Below are positions 43,915-53,795 of a stretch of 64,000 bases of DNA, piece by piece (position 1 is the first letter of the stretch; the number at the start of each line of letters is the position of its first letter). Source of the DNA: Athripsodes cinereus. Its lineage: Eukaryota > Arthropoda > Insecta > Trichoptera > Leptoceridae. The notes below the pieces were generated by a model. That model did no database searches and was not told the origin of the DNA. It was given only the letters and a program-made list of their open reading frames with translations. The DNA is taken from contig OX388313.1 in NCBI GenBank assembly GCA_947579605.1, positions 1,054,001-1,118,000 of the forward strand, read 5' to 3'. A program made the translations under genes and the position numbers.

Positions 43915-44565
43915 TTTATTTTAAATTGTATCGATCTTTGTCTTATTACTGCAACTTCCACTTTTGGGGTAGTCCCAGTGGCCTGACTAGTTGTAGTAAT
44001 GAATACCTATAGGCACAATTCTTCCTGTTAGTGCCATTGAAACATGAAATACAAAAGGAAATTAGCGCCAATAAAATAACACTTTTTTTTGGTTTTATGT
44101 TTTTTTATTGGTTTATTTTACATAACACACATTTTGTTTACACAGAAAATATAAAAGTTATCTAAAAATATCTTCTTACAAAAAACATATTATAGGCAAT
44201 ACCTAATCTTATTTATATAGAATCGGAATATTTTTTTCTTGTACAAAGAAAAACCAAGTAAAATCCACATTATGACTCGAATATTCTATCTAGGAAGTAT
44301 TGGAATTTTAAAAATCGCTTGGAAGTAATGTGTCCTCGCTTAACGCGAGTCAATTCCAACATTAAATTCAATCACGAATTTATCATATTTTGTAAAGAAT
44401 ATTAGCATTATTTTTACGTATTATATTTTAGGAGTATTTACTATCTAATCGTTTGCATTAAATTTTATTCTTAATTTAAATCTTGGGATAAGATTTGGTG
44501 GAAATAAACAAATATGTTTGATATAAAATTTAAAGTGTATACAAAAACCATGGACTATAACACTA
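43915..44565. other. No gene seen
   Basis: T-rich block near 44085-44115. No coding signal. Confidence 0.35.
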
Positions 44566-44575
44566 TGGTTTAGAC

Positions 44576-44753
44576 CAGTGGTTCCCAAAGTTGACTGGGC
44601 TTCGACCCATCTAATGAAAATTTTCAATCTTGAGACCCACCCTTTAGCTGTCTTAGAGAAGAGAGGGCATAAATATTGGTAATGCTCAGATTCCTGGAAC
44701 TAATTAATGCTCAAGGCCCACTCAATATTCGATTCATAGTTTGGGAACCACTG
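44576..44753. mobile_element. hAT-type MITE
   Basis: CAGTGGTTCCCAAA and TTTGGGAACCACTG are exact inverted ends 178 bp apart. The flanks GTTTAGAC and TATTAGAC are a slightly mutated 8-bp duplication. The end sequence is related to the larger hAT element at 32197. Confidence 0.85.
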
Positions 44754-45050
44754 TATTAGACTAGTAACCCAATTTGAATTTTCTCAGAAAACATGTTTCA
44801 AAATAATTAAAAATAATAATTATATAATTATGCTTTTTCACTCTATAACATTAAGATGCTAATGATTGCATTCCTACTTATACTTAAGTAATGCACATTT
44901 TACATATCTGACAGAGACATAGAAGTCCCCCTACAATAAAAACCAGTCAACCTCCTCTAAGCCTTCCAACACCGATGTTGTAGGTCGCAAAATTTGTTTG
45001 GTCGCATTGCTATTTTTTTCTTTGAATTTCTAGTCTGTATATTATGGGTT

Positions 45051-45316
45051 TATGACAAAAACACTGTTAATTTTCACTGTGATACTGTATTTAATCAATA
45101 TTAATAAATAAATACTAATATATGTACTTAAATTGCCGAGCGCTTTCGCCTTGGAGCATCCTCAGGGCAAGAGTTACTTAAAACTAAAATATAGAACAAA
45201 CTAACCTACATTATAAAGTCTAAGGGTTGGATGGAATTCAAGTAGGTATATATCACGATGGTATGTTTTTGTATCGTTTTTTGTATCACAGTGAAAATTT
45301 ACAGTGTTTTTGTATA
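45051..45316 (-). mobile_element. Compact Penelope-like unit: inverted repeats around a hammerhead-like motif
   Basis: TATGACAAAAACACTG...TGATAC (45051-45085) and its complement at 45284-45316 form ~33-bp inverted ends with about two differences. Between them on the minus strand: TTGCC, CTGAGGA (45165-45159), a GCT/GGC hairpin, GAAA (45147-45144), GCGC, TC, then GGCAA. TTGCC/GGCAA is a perfect 5-bp stem I. The core has a T-to-G change from CTGATGA. Confidence 0.5.
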
Positions 45317-45668
45317 CATTTTAATAAAAAATACATATTATTATGTATCTGAGATTATGTGTTTGTTATAATGTTTTTATATTTAAATTTAAATTCTTGA
45401 CTCAGACAACTTTGTTGAAGGTAAAAATAAAAATATCATGTATAGCGTCATTGAGGTGCTATGGCACAAAGATGGCGCTCTAAGCACTCTCCGTTTATTA
45501 TTATAATTTTAAATTTTATATTTAAATGAATTTTCACAATATTAACGCACAAATATTAAATTCAAATACATTTGTTTATTTATCCACCCACTATCACAAA
45601 CCATAGAATAAACATTAGAATAAATTTTATTGCATCTGGAAAGTATTTAAACTAAACTTAAATTAATT

Positions 45669-45674
45669 TTTATT
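45669..45674 (-). terminator. Poly(A) signal AATAAA of the SOD-like gene
   Basis: AATAAA on the minus strand about 10 nt past the TAA stop at 45686-45684. Confidence 0.7.
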
Positions 45675-45683
45675 GGTAAGCTA

Positions 45684-45941
45684 TTATGTTAAATATCCTA
45701 TTATTCCACATGCCACAGCCTTCCCTGAGCTTCCATTATTGGCACTGTCTTCCGTCCCAGCTCTACCGAGATCATCCGGTCTTTCTGTGATCACCAGAGA
45801 TCTTCCTACAATACTTCTTGGTCCAGTCAATGAGATGAGACTGTCGGTAACTTTGATCATGGCAACACCACCTTCCTCAGCTCTCACGTTGCCCAAGTCA
45901 CCAAGATGACGAATAGGATCTCTTGGACCACCATGTCTGTG
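45684..45941 (-). CDS. Rsod: SOD-like protein (Rsod type), last coding exon
   Basis: Minus strand, acceptor TTATGATTTCAG, then 85 codons and TAA. It encodes the second half of a Cu/Zn-SOD fold: [19 protein letters not shown] carries the zinc ligands equivalent to human SOD1 His71, His80 and Asp83. [17 protein letters not shown] is the family Greek-key strand, and DDLGRAG, then ACGIIG, give the second disulphide Cys and C-terminus. At the position of copper ligand His120 (human IIGRTLVVHE) the sequence is [10 protein letters not shown], so Thr replaces His. The joined exon phase (0) restores YNPYM-HRHGG, as in SOD. Altered copper sites are known in the insect 'related to SOD' group, hence the symbol. 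Enzymatic dismutation is unlikely on this evidence. Confidence 0.92.
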   Translation of the reverse strand, partial: HRHGGPRDPIRHLGDLGNVRAEEGGVAMIKVTDSLISLTGPRSIVGRSLVITERPDDLGRAGTEDSANNGSSGKAVACGIIGYLT

Positions 45942-46647
45942 CTGAAATCATAAAATGTTTTTATTAAAATATTATTATGTATTTTTTTAAAGAAGGAGGA
46001 AAGTTCAAGTTGCTGCAACTGATCATCAAGAACAAAATCAAGGATCGATGAGGTGTTGGAAGAAGACGATTCTCCTAGCTCCATAATATACACTAATGGA
46101 GAGAAATACGGAGTGTCTCAACAATATAAATGTATACACGAATATCTGGTACAATCTGGGGGTTGGGGGGCTCTGGTACAATCACATATAAAACCACAAT
46201 ATTCATGTATATGTTGAAAATGATTATCCTCAGCCCTTCAGTTCTTCAGTAACTCTGCAGAACTAAAGATCTATTAAAAATAGGATGAACAGAATTTGTA
46301 CTAGTTCTAATACGAGTTCTCGTACAAAGATAGGTGCTACCAATATACCTACATGTGCTTACTAATACATAACTCTAACCAAATAAACAATAATTAGAGA
46401 GAAAAGTGTCACCAAAATAAACAATATCTACGCTTCTTTTTGACATGAATAAAACTGCCACCAAAAATGCATAAAAATATGTAAGTAAAAGTGTCTCTGG
46501 AATAATCTGTACATTAATATCACAAAAAATAGGTAAAAGTATCAACAAAACGAATACATAATAAGTGTCCATTTATATTTTGGGTGAAAGTGCCACCATT
46601 CCAAAAAAGTGTCCTCAAATGTGCCACATTGGATATATCAGTTATAC
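45942..46647 (-). other. Intron of the SOD-like gene with MITE-D remnant
   Basis: 706 bp with GTATAA donor and TTTCAG acceptor. At about 46110-46260 it holds CTCAACAATATAAATGTATA and TGATTATCCTCAGCCCTTC, diverged pieces of the MITE-D interior. Confidence 0.75.
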
Positions 46648-46869
46648 CATATATGGATTATAATGTTTTCCAGTGGATTCACATCCTTTTCTCAGATCTC
46701 CTTTCTCTGTAATATGAAGTCCATGTTCTCCGACTGTGAGACCTGTCACATTGCCTTCAATGGTCACTGGCCCCCCTGGGCCCCACTGTGTCAGCATCAG
46801 CTCGCCACTCAAGCCTTCCGCGTCCCCCCCGAGGACTGCCAAGGCTTGCATAGGGGGACGTGAGGGTTC
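46648..46869 (-). CDS. Rsod: SOD-like protein (Rsod type), penultimate exon
   Basis: Minus strand, acceptor TTTTTGGTTTCAG, 74 codons in phase 0, donor ATATG/GTATAA. It encodes EPSRPPMQALAVLGGD, then GGPVTIEGNVTGLTVGEHGL, HITEKGDLRKGCESTGKHYN. The last block aligns with human [23 protein letters not shown]: His46 and bridging His63 are kept and Cys57 is kept, but His48 is Thr. With the next exon, two of four copper ligands are lost while all four zinc ligands remain. Upstream exons, including any signal or anchor sequence, were not found at higher coordinates. They may be short or lie outside the window. Confidence 0.92.
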
Positions 46870-47216
46870 CTGAAACCAAAAAGGAGGGTCACACTGACAT
46901 TTACGTTAAATTGTTTCTTGATAAGGGATTTGATTTTTCTTCATTGTTTAAAATAATCTTGTTATTTTTTTTCTTTTCGAAACTCAAATACTACGACTGT
47001 CCACTTCCATAGGCCAACAACTAGATTTTTTTGAAATACTAGATTTTTTTCTTATTAGACTTAAAGAGTGATATTCTATCAATCCCATAAACAAAAAATT
47101 ATAAAACATGATTTTTTTGGTAGAAGCACATATTGGTTTTGAGTTTACTGCTTCCAAATTTTACCTGACATCTTAGAATATTAGAATATCGAGTTGTTGG
47201 TTTATGGAACTGTGGG
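46870..47216. other. Upstream intron of the SOD-like gene
   Basis: No further exon was recognised. Contains T-rich runs. Confidence 0.4.
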
Positions 47217-47394
47217 CCTAGTCAAAACACATTTTAGCGTTACGTTTTCGTTCAAACGTGGACGACGTTGCGAGAACGCGTCAATTTTCGTAGCTAAAAT
47301 ACACAAGTAGCTACGAAAATTGACGCGTTCTCGCAACGTCGTCCATGTTTGAACGAAAACATAACGCTAAAATGTGTTTTGATTAGGCCCACTG
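47217..47394. mobile_element. Foldback MITE, ~85-bp arms
   Basis: GTGGGCCTAGTCAAAACACA...GCGTTACGTTTTCGTTC on the left pairs almost perfectly with the right half ending GTGTTTTGATTAGGCCCAC. The short centre contains ACACAAGTAGCTACG. Second copy at 53137-53313. Confidence 0.85.
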
Positions 47395-47554
47395 GAGACT
47401 CTACTTGTTTTTCAAAATCACATTTACGTGAAATAATGTTTTTTTTGAAACACAATTATTTTGAGTCGACTATAAGATAGTGTTTTAGGGATAAAAGTTC
47501 ACCTTTAGACATTATTGTTTTAATTATTCTTTTCTATTTGTTCCAAATTACATA

Positions 47555-47757
47555 ATTATGTATAAACAATTCACATTATGCGTACTAAGCACTAACGCGA
47601 CGATACACAAGTGTATACATACAATGCACAAAACATTTTAACATCCACAACAATTTGAAAAAAGCTATTCTTTATTTTGCCCTTGTTGGAAATTATACTC
47701 GGGACCACTTGACCCAAAGAACAGCGTTACCTCCACACCACCTCAGTTGGCTGTTAT
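47555..47757 (-). mobile_element. SINE-B, degraded
   Basis: TATAAACAATTCACATTATG, CACTAACGCGACGATACAC, CAATTTGAAAAAAGC and a degraded B box, in minus orientation. Confidence 0.7.
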
Positions 47758-47759
47758 GT

Positions 47760-48254
47760 TGGTTGATAATATTGTAGAGTTTTTCTCGGTTTACAAATTC
47801 GTTGCATAGTTTTGCTTCGTGTTATAAAACAATTTTTTTACAATAAAACATACTTCATATGAATGCCTAACAATAATATCGAACAAAGTAGCTTCCTATC
47901 ACACCCTAAAAATTACGGATTCACCCTTTGTTGATAATGAAATTGACTCATTCTTTATTCTGACTAAGTCTATTAAAAGTCCTTGCTGTGTGCTGTGGTG
48001 TTTACTACCATACAATTACCCTACTAAGAGGTAGATGTAATGAGAATATTATAGTATAATAAACATTATTTACAATAACATACAATTTACCTGTAGAAAT
48101 GAAATATGAACATCACTATAATTTATTTCTAATATTTACCTACTCAGAATATCATCATTAACTAATCATTAGAGATGTACCTATGTATGTTCTCGTGATA
48201 AAACGGATAGCAGTTTCAGCTACAACGGTTTTGGCTTGTACATATTATTTTTTA
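47760..48254. other. No gene seen
   Basis: AT-rich. A minus-strand ATTTCTACAG acceptor-like site near 48095 has no open frame to support it. Confidence 0.35.
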
Positions 48255-48352
48255 CTAAAAAGTCACTTCGCGCATCGTAGGATTAAAATCAAGAAAACAT
48301 TAAGATCAAATTTAATCATATTTAGATTGTGTCAAGAGTAACCTTGCTGAAA
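48255..48352 (-). mobile_element. MITE-D arm
   Basis: AAAAGTCACTTCGCGCATCG and TTGTGTCAAGAGTAACCTTG match the right arm of the family. Confidence 0.65.
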
Positions 48353-48371
48353 TCGAATACTGGATAGCCAA

Positions 48372-48530
48372 TATTTATTTATTTATTTATTCATTCTTTA
48401 CTGTACATTGATAAAAAACAATTACATAAAAGGTATACATTCAAATCGAATACAATCAATATACAGAGGGCGAGTTTATCGCAAAGGCGCGATCTCTTCC
48501 AACTAACACAAAAGTATTAACTTAAAAAAA
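48372..48530 (-). mobile_element. LINE 3' UTR fragment
   Basis: (ATTT)n followed by GTACATTGATAAAAAACAAT, AGAGGGCGAGTTTATCGC and GGCGCGATCTCTTCCAAC, in minus orientation with its tail at the low end. This resembles 3' UTRs of insect LINEs. A short related AGAGGGCGAGTT lies at 60774. Confidence 0.55.
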
Positions 48531-48534
48531 AACA

Positions 48535-49540
48535 TATGAAAAAAATTAAATATCATAGTTTTTGGGTTTAGATCAAGTCAAAACCTTCACAATATGTAAG
48601 CTTGTGTCGTGAAGTTGGATTATGGTGGCAGTATGTATGTAGATGGAATCGAATCAGGTCACCCAATTGACAGCCCGAAACTCTATCATCACACTTCCGA
48701 CCTCCTCATCTAGAGGGGTATTTTTATATAAGTTTTATTAACGATAATTGTAAGAAGGTACATATGAGAATATCCCGTATGTCATTTTGTATTATTTTAT
48801 TGTGTCTTATATGTTGATTGTGTTTGTTCCAAGTATGTTTTTTAAGTTATTGTACTGTAAAGGCTGTTTAGCCGTTTGCTTTGTTAAAAAATAAATAAAT
48901 ATTTAATACGTGAGCAAACTAATAAGAATATAATTATATTAATAGTAATAAAGTACGAGGTTGTTTCTGCTAACATTAATAAAACATTTACAATCTATTA
49001 TATATTATTGCACGTTTTTAAATCAACAAATAAATTCTGTGTAATTTTGATTTCACAGAATAATTAATGTTAAGGTAGTATTTTTTTATTCATGAAATAT
49101 ATATTAAATATTGACTACACGAGTTGGATACCAGATATTTGCCGAATATTTTTATATCATCTCTAATTTTACATACAAACATTACCTGTTATTTACCTAC
49201 TTTTGTCTGTCGGCTGTCGTGTGTATTTATTATTATTACTACTAAAACAAATTATCGAAAGTGTTCTTTTGATGTATATATGTACATATTATTAAGTACG
49301 CTTATTTACCATAATTCAATGTAAATTTACTCAGTATTTTTACAAATAAGGTACAGATAAATATTTGAAAAATCGCAGTCAATGACATGCGTACCAAAAA
49401 ACATATCAAATTATTCTTTGCGTTGCAAGAAAGACATTTTATTCGATTAAAAAAACCGTATTACAAAATGCCGATTTTGTTCAGATGTGTTTTACAATCA
49501 GTGTTTTACAAGTATTAAAAGGAAGTGAATACCTTGATTC
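48535..49540. other. No gene seen
   Basis: Includes a SINE-C-like CTTGTGTCGTGAAG at 48601. The 49124-49324 open frame has no recognised motif. Confidence 0.35.
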
Positions 49541-49544
49541 TGTG

Positions 49545-49790
49545 GAACACCCGACAAAGAATTGGCATCCTACTCGTTTCTATAAGTTTTCGTATAAGAA
49601 TCCGGGTGCTCGAAAAAAATAAGGATGTTTTACATCTTAAATTTAGCAATTAAGTTTACTACCCATCCTCTATGTCTTATTTTTTCACTGGTAGATATGT
49701 AGAGGACAGCTTGTAAATTTATTTCATGCAGCTGGTCTGCTGGCTACCGCGTTTGTGAAATATGTTGTGATGGTAAGGTAACGAAAGAAC
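49545..49790 (+). mobile_element. SINE-A, full-length but old
   Basis: GTGGAACACCCGACAAAGAA (5' end) through GCAGCTGGTCTGCTGGCTAC to TGTGATGGTAAGGTA. The tail is degraded. Confidence 0.75.
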
Positions 49791-49879
49791 TTGATATTTA
49801 AAATAAGAATTAAGTAGAAAAAGATATTGATAAAACTACTACCATGGATAAAGTGCTCTTATTCCATATACAACAGCAT

Positions 49880-50110
49880 AATATACAATATATTTTAACA
49901 AGATTAATGGAAACATTGATGTCTGGTACATTTTTGATGTTATGTCACATGTCACATATTTTAAATGTTCCTTATATTTATGGAGTGCGGCCCGGTAGGA
50001 AATCTCATTCTGAAATCTGGCGCTGCTGCTGAAAAGGTTGGCCACCCATGGTCTAGATCAAGACAAGATTAAAATCGTGTTTGAATTGGGTCAAGAGTGA
50101 TTTTCTGCAG
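49880..50110 (-). mobile_element. MITE-D remnant
   Basis: The terminal arm CTAGATCAAGACAAGATTAA...GGTCAAGAGTGATTTTCTG is clear at 50052-50108. GGAAACATTGATGTCTGGTA further left echoes the interior seen at 11900. Confidence 0.5.
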
Positions 50111-50464
50111 ATCATATCTTCTAATATATAAAAGGAAGACGTGTGTGTTACAACACTTATAACTCAAGAATGGCTGTACCGATTTGAATGATCTTTGATT
50201 TGTTGGATTCTTCTCCGCCCGGAATAAACTATAGGCTATTAAAACATCTTACAAATTCACGGGAAGAAAAAATATGAAGAAAATTATTTACGCCATACAT
50301 TTTTAATTTCAAAAATAAAAACAATATGGAGAGTCCATACGCTATTAGCGCCCCCACGTCGCCTGTTGCATTGTGCTAAAATAATCCGTAGGTTCTGCTA
50401 TATTAAGAACCAAATTACTATAACTAATATGAACGAAATGTGTACTAATATTTGTTTACTATAA

Positions 50465-50885
50465 TTCGGTAGTTACATGGCAATAGGTTGTATCTCACTA
50501 AAACATAATTTTATAGGAGAGCAAAAACAAAGTTTGCAAAAGAGATATTTCAGCCAAATTTCGAGCATTATATATCAAAATGAAGGTAATTATTATTTCT
50601 ACAAGATAGATGTAACATTCTCTTAATAATTTCTTCTACAAGATGTATGTAACATTCACTAAATAATTTCTTGCAGTTTAAAAATATTTGAGTTTTTTTG
50701 CCATGTTGATGAAAACAATCTTTCTACATGTCAATAAGTTACGTCTTTTCTCTCTTTATTCTGACTATAAAGAGACATATCCTTTTGCCACATCAAATAT
50801 TACACTATTTTGAGCATTTTATGGAACAAACTTGAAAACGCAAAAAATGCGAGATACAACCTATTGCCATGTAACTACCGACTTA
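50465..50885. mobile_element. Element bounded by ~30-bp inverted repeats
   Basis: CGGTAGTTACATGGCAATAG (50469 on) and the complement of its extension at about 50850-50880 are exact over about 29 bp. Inside is a short tandem repeat of CTACAAGATRTATGTAACATT. No ORF. Confidence 0.7.
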
Positions 50886-51433
50886 TTCGACTAATATTTA
50901 TGTATCGATGGATCTTCTGTCACATAAATGTGGACGTGCACAGATTATATTTGAAATTGTATTTTATTTTTGCAGATGGAAAATTATTATTGAACCAAAA
51001 ATTGTGCTATTAAAGATGAAAATAAGAATGTGTTCATGTAGGTAGTTCTGATGCAAGATTGTGTAGTGAAATTTGCAGACAGAGAAGAAAAATTACGAAG
51101 AAAATTATTTACGCCATACATTTTTAATTTCAACTAAAAATGCAATATGGAGAATTATACAAAATCAACAATGAAGTTTTTTTTATAGATTGGACTATTT
51201 ATATGATAATTTTTCTATACATTCTCAAATTAAAAACGTTATCCATACAAATTAACATCTGTAGTTCTGATATTTCAATTTTTAAAAAATCATGGAAAGA
51301 ATTTTTATAAATTTTAAATGAATAGCTAAAATCTACCTGAAAAAAAAATAGTACCTACATAATTATATTACGTACTGCAGATAATTTATAAACAAATCTC
51401 AGTTAAGTATAATTGTTCAACATAAATTGTTCA

Positions 51434-51672
51434 TGTCGGCCGGTGTGGCGCGGAGCTCTTTCCTTTGAGTCACGAGGTCCCGGGTTCGATTCCCGGACAG
51501 GGCAAAGTGAAGAATGACCTTTTTCAAATTGTCCTGGGTCTGGGTGTTACATATATATGTATATAGTGCATTGTATATGTGGGTATCGTCGCGTTAGTAC
51601 CCATAATCAAGATTCATCTAAGTTTGGGACTAGCTCGATGTGTGTGAATTGTCTATGTAAAAAAAAAATAAT
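51434..51672 (+). mobile_element. SINE-B, best copy
   Basis: GCCGGTGTGGCGCGGAGCTC, B box CGGGTTCGATTCCCGG, TGTCCTGGGTCTGGGTGTTA, ATCGTCGCGTTAGTACCC, GCTCGATGTGTGTGAATTG and an A-rich tail. tRNA-derived head, no cloverleaf, about 240 bp. Confidence 0.85.
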
Positions 51673-51678
51673 GTAACA

Positions 51679-52026
51679 TTCGCAGTTTAGCGGCCCCACC
51701 CGTTGTCGAGTACTTTTTTTCCATAGAAAAGGTAATATTTTTGAAACTTGAGGAAATTGTTGCCATATGTAGAATTATTTTAATTTGCCGGCAAAAAATC
51801 CACTTCGAAAATTAATTTCCTAAAATTCCGTACATATTACTCGACAACGGGTGGGGCCGCTCAAGTTTCATAGTTGCGAATTTTTTTTCCTATAAAAGAA
51901 TTTTCCAAAAATTTGGTGACCAAAAAATAATTCACCATATGGCAACAATTTCCTCAAGTTTCGAAAATATTACTTTTTCTATGGAAAAAAGTACTCGACA
52001 ACGGGTGGGGCCGCTAAACTGCGAAA
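51679..52026. mobile_element. Foldback MITE with a third internal copy of its end
   Basis: Arms of ~95 bp start TTCGCAGTTTAGCGGCCCCA. The same ACTCGACAACGGGTGGGGCC box appears in the right arm and once more in the middle (about 51838-51857), so the end motif occurs three times in 350 bp. Confidence 0.8.
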
Positions 52027-52442
52027 GTTCCAAATGAATTAGGTATATTTTTTTACACTATACCTTCGATGACACACTTTGACAATTACGGGAGTTTGTA
52101 AAGAGATTAATAATATTAATCATTCATAAAGTCAGTGGGAGAGGGCAGAAGATAGGGCAGGTGTCGAACATGTGTTGAAAGGCTTGGTTTGGATTGGCCA
52201 GAGGTCCTGGAAGCAGCGGCGGACAGTTATCTCTTTAATATAGTTAGATACTTAGGGGCAATGGGCCCCCGACCGAACTAGGACAAGGGGAAGAAGATGT
52301 ATGTATGAAATCGTTCATTGATTCTTAGGCGGTACGAAGTTCGCCGGGCCAGCTAGTTAATATAATAAAGTATGAAAATGAATTGACACATACCAAAAAC
52401 TTTTACATTTTATATCAAAAAATAAAACAATAATTAAGTATA

Positions 52443-53460
52443 CAGTGGTACCTTGACATACAAGTGCCCCAAGATACGAGTTTTTTTGAGATACGCATAC
52501 GAGCCGTCCAGCAAGCGATTTTTTGCTTTGAAATACGAACAAAACTTGAGATAGAGCAATCGGCTTAGCTTTCCTAACTCATTTCCGGAACATTCTGAAA
52601 GGGTGGAATGATAGTGTGTTTTATTTTTATTTTGAAATTCGATGTGATGCAGTGTATTGTAACTTTATTTTATGGTTAGATATGATACAGTTTGTTTTTT
52701 TTTTATGATTTGACATGATGCTGTTAATATGTTGTAATTTTATTCTGTGGTTTATGTGACACAATGTGTTTAATTTTTGTTTTTATAATTTGAAGTGATG
52801 CAGTACCTATATTTTATTTTTATTTTGAGTTTTAATTTGATACGATGGTGGTGTTGTACAATTATTGTTTATAACTATGTATTAAAGGCGTAAGCCGTAT
52901 GTATTATTATAAATAAACAAACCTCCTTGAAGATGTTTTTTGTAAACGGCCTACAGGTGAAAGTGAGAAAAGCGTGGCAAAAAAGGCAAAGACCAGTGAC
53001 GAGAAAAGCAGTGACGAAAAAACACTTTGTAAATATAGTTTATTTCTTTACATTCTCTTTTATTATGTTTTTTTACAATATTTGTCATTTATAAATACAT
53101 TTTTCTTATTCAAAAACACGTAACAAAAATAACTGTAGGCCTAGTCAAAAGACATTTTAGCTTTACGTTTTCGTTCGAATGTAGATGGCGTTGCGAGAAC
53201 ATGTCAATTTCCGTAGCTACTTGTGTATTTTAGTTACGAAAATTGATACGTTCTCACAACATCGTCTACATTCGAACGAAAACGTAACGCTGAAATATGT
53301 TTTGACTACGGGCCTTGAGGTGACAATTGGGGGGCTGGAACAGATTAATGGTAGTTCAATTAATTTCAATGTGGAAATTTGCTTTGAGATACGAGTAATT
53401 TGAAATACGATCAAGGTTGCGGAACGAATTAAATTCGTATATCGTGTGAAAGTTATACTT
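52443..53460. mobile_element. Degenerate Tigger/mariner-like element
   Basis: CAGTGGTACCTTGACATACA at the left. Near the right, TTTGAGATACGAG, GCGGAACGAATTAAATTCGT and a mutated end. Interior without transposase; the foldback MITE at 53137 is inserted in it. Assignment is from end similarity in general, not proven. Confidence 0.4.
53137..53313. mobile_element. Foldback MITE, second copy
   Basis: TAGGCCTAGTCAAAAGACAT to TGTTTTGACTACGGGCC with GTAGCTACTTGTGTATTTTA at the centre. Diverged sister of 47217-47394. Confidence 0.8.
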
Positions 53461-53795
53461 CTAAACCAACTCGTTGTATACGAGTTAAAATATACTTAAT
53501 TTTTGGAAATAATCTTTAATTCTTTTTCATACCAATACGTTAAAAACCACAGTATCACTGTATTTCAATACATTTCAATTTTTAATAAGACAATAGATTT
53601 GTGCGTGTTATGTATTACTAAGAGGTGATTGGACCATTTGCTGTAAATACATAGATACTCTGAAAAACATTTCCCATAGCCTCGTTCTTATATCATGTTA
53701 ATGTCTATTGAATTTAATTATTATTCGCACTGTGATTAAAAGTTAATTACTTTATTGAACTGAACTAAGCAATAATATTGTAATATCACTTACAT

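Larger units (their letters stand above)
50130..52362 (+). mobile_element. Helitron-like composite region
   Basis: Begins CTAATATATAAAAGGAAGAC with TGGCTGTACCGATTTGAATG and ends GAAGTTCGCCGGGCCAGCTA, the same kind of end seen at 62046 (GCCGGGTCAGCTGG). ATTATTTACGCCATACATTT occurs at 50282 and again at 51101. Three other elements are inserted (next entries), so the span may be one old element or two. Confidence 0.4.

Noticed and set aside
51434..51500. tRNA gene at the SINE-B head (also 62995-63060, 56510-56590)
   Set aside because: B boxes are good, but acceptor and anticodon stems do not pair and the sequences continue into SINE bodies.
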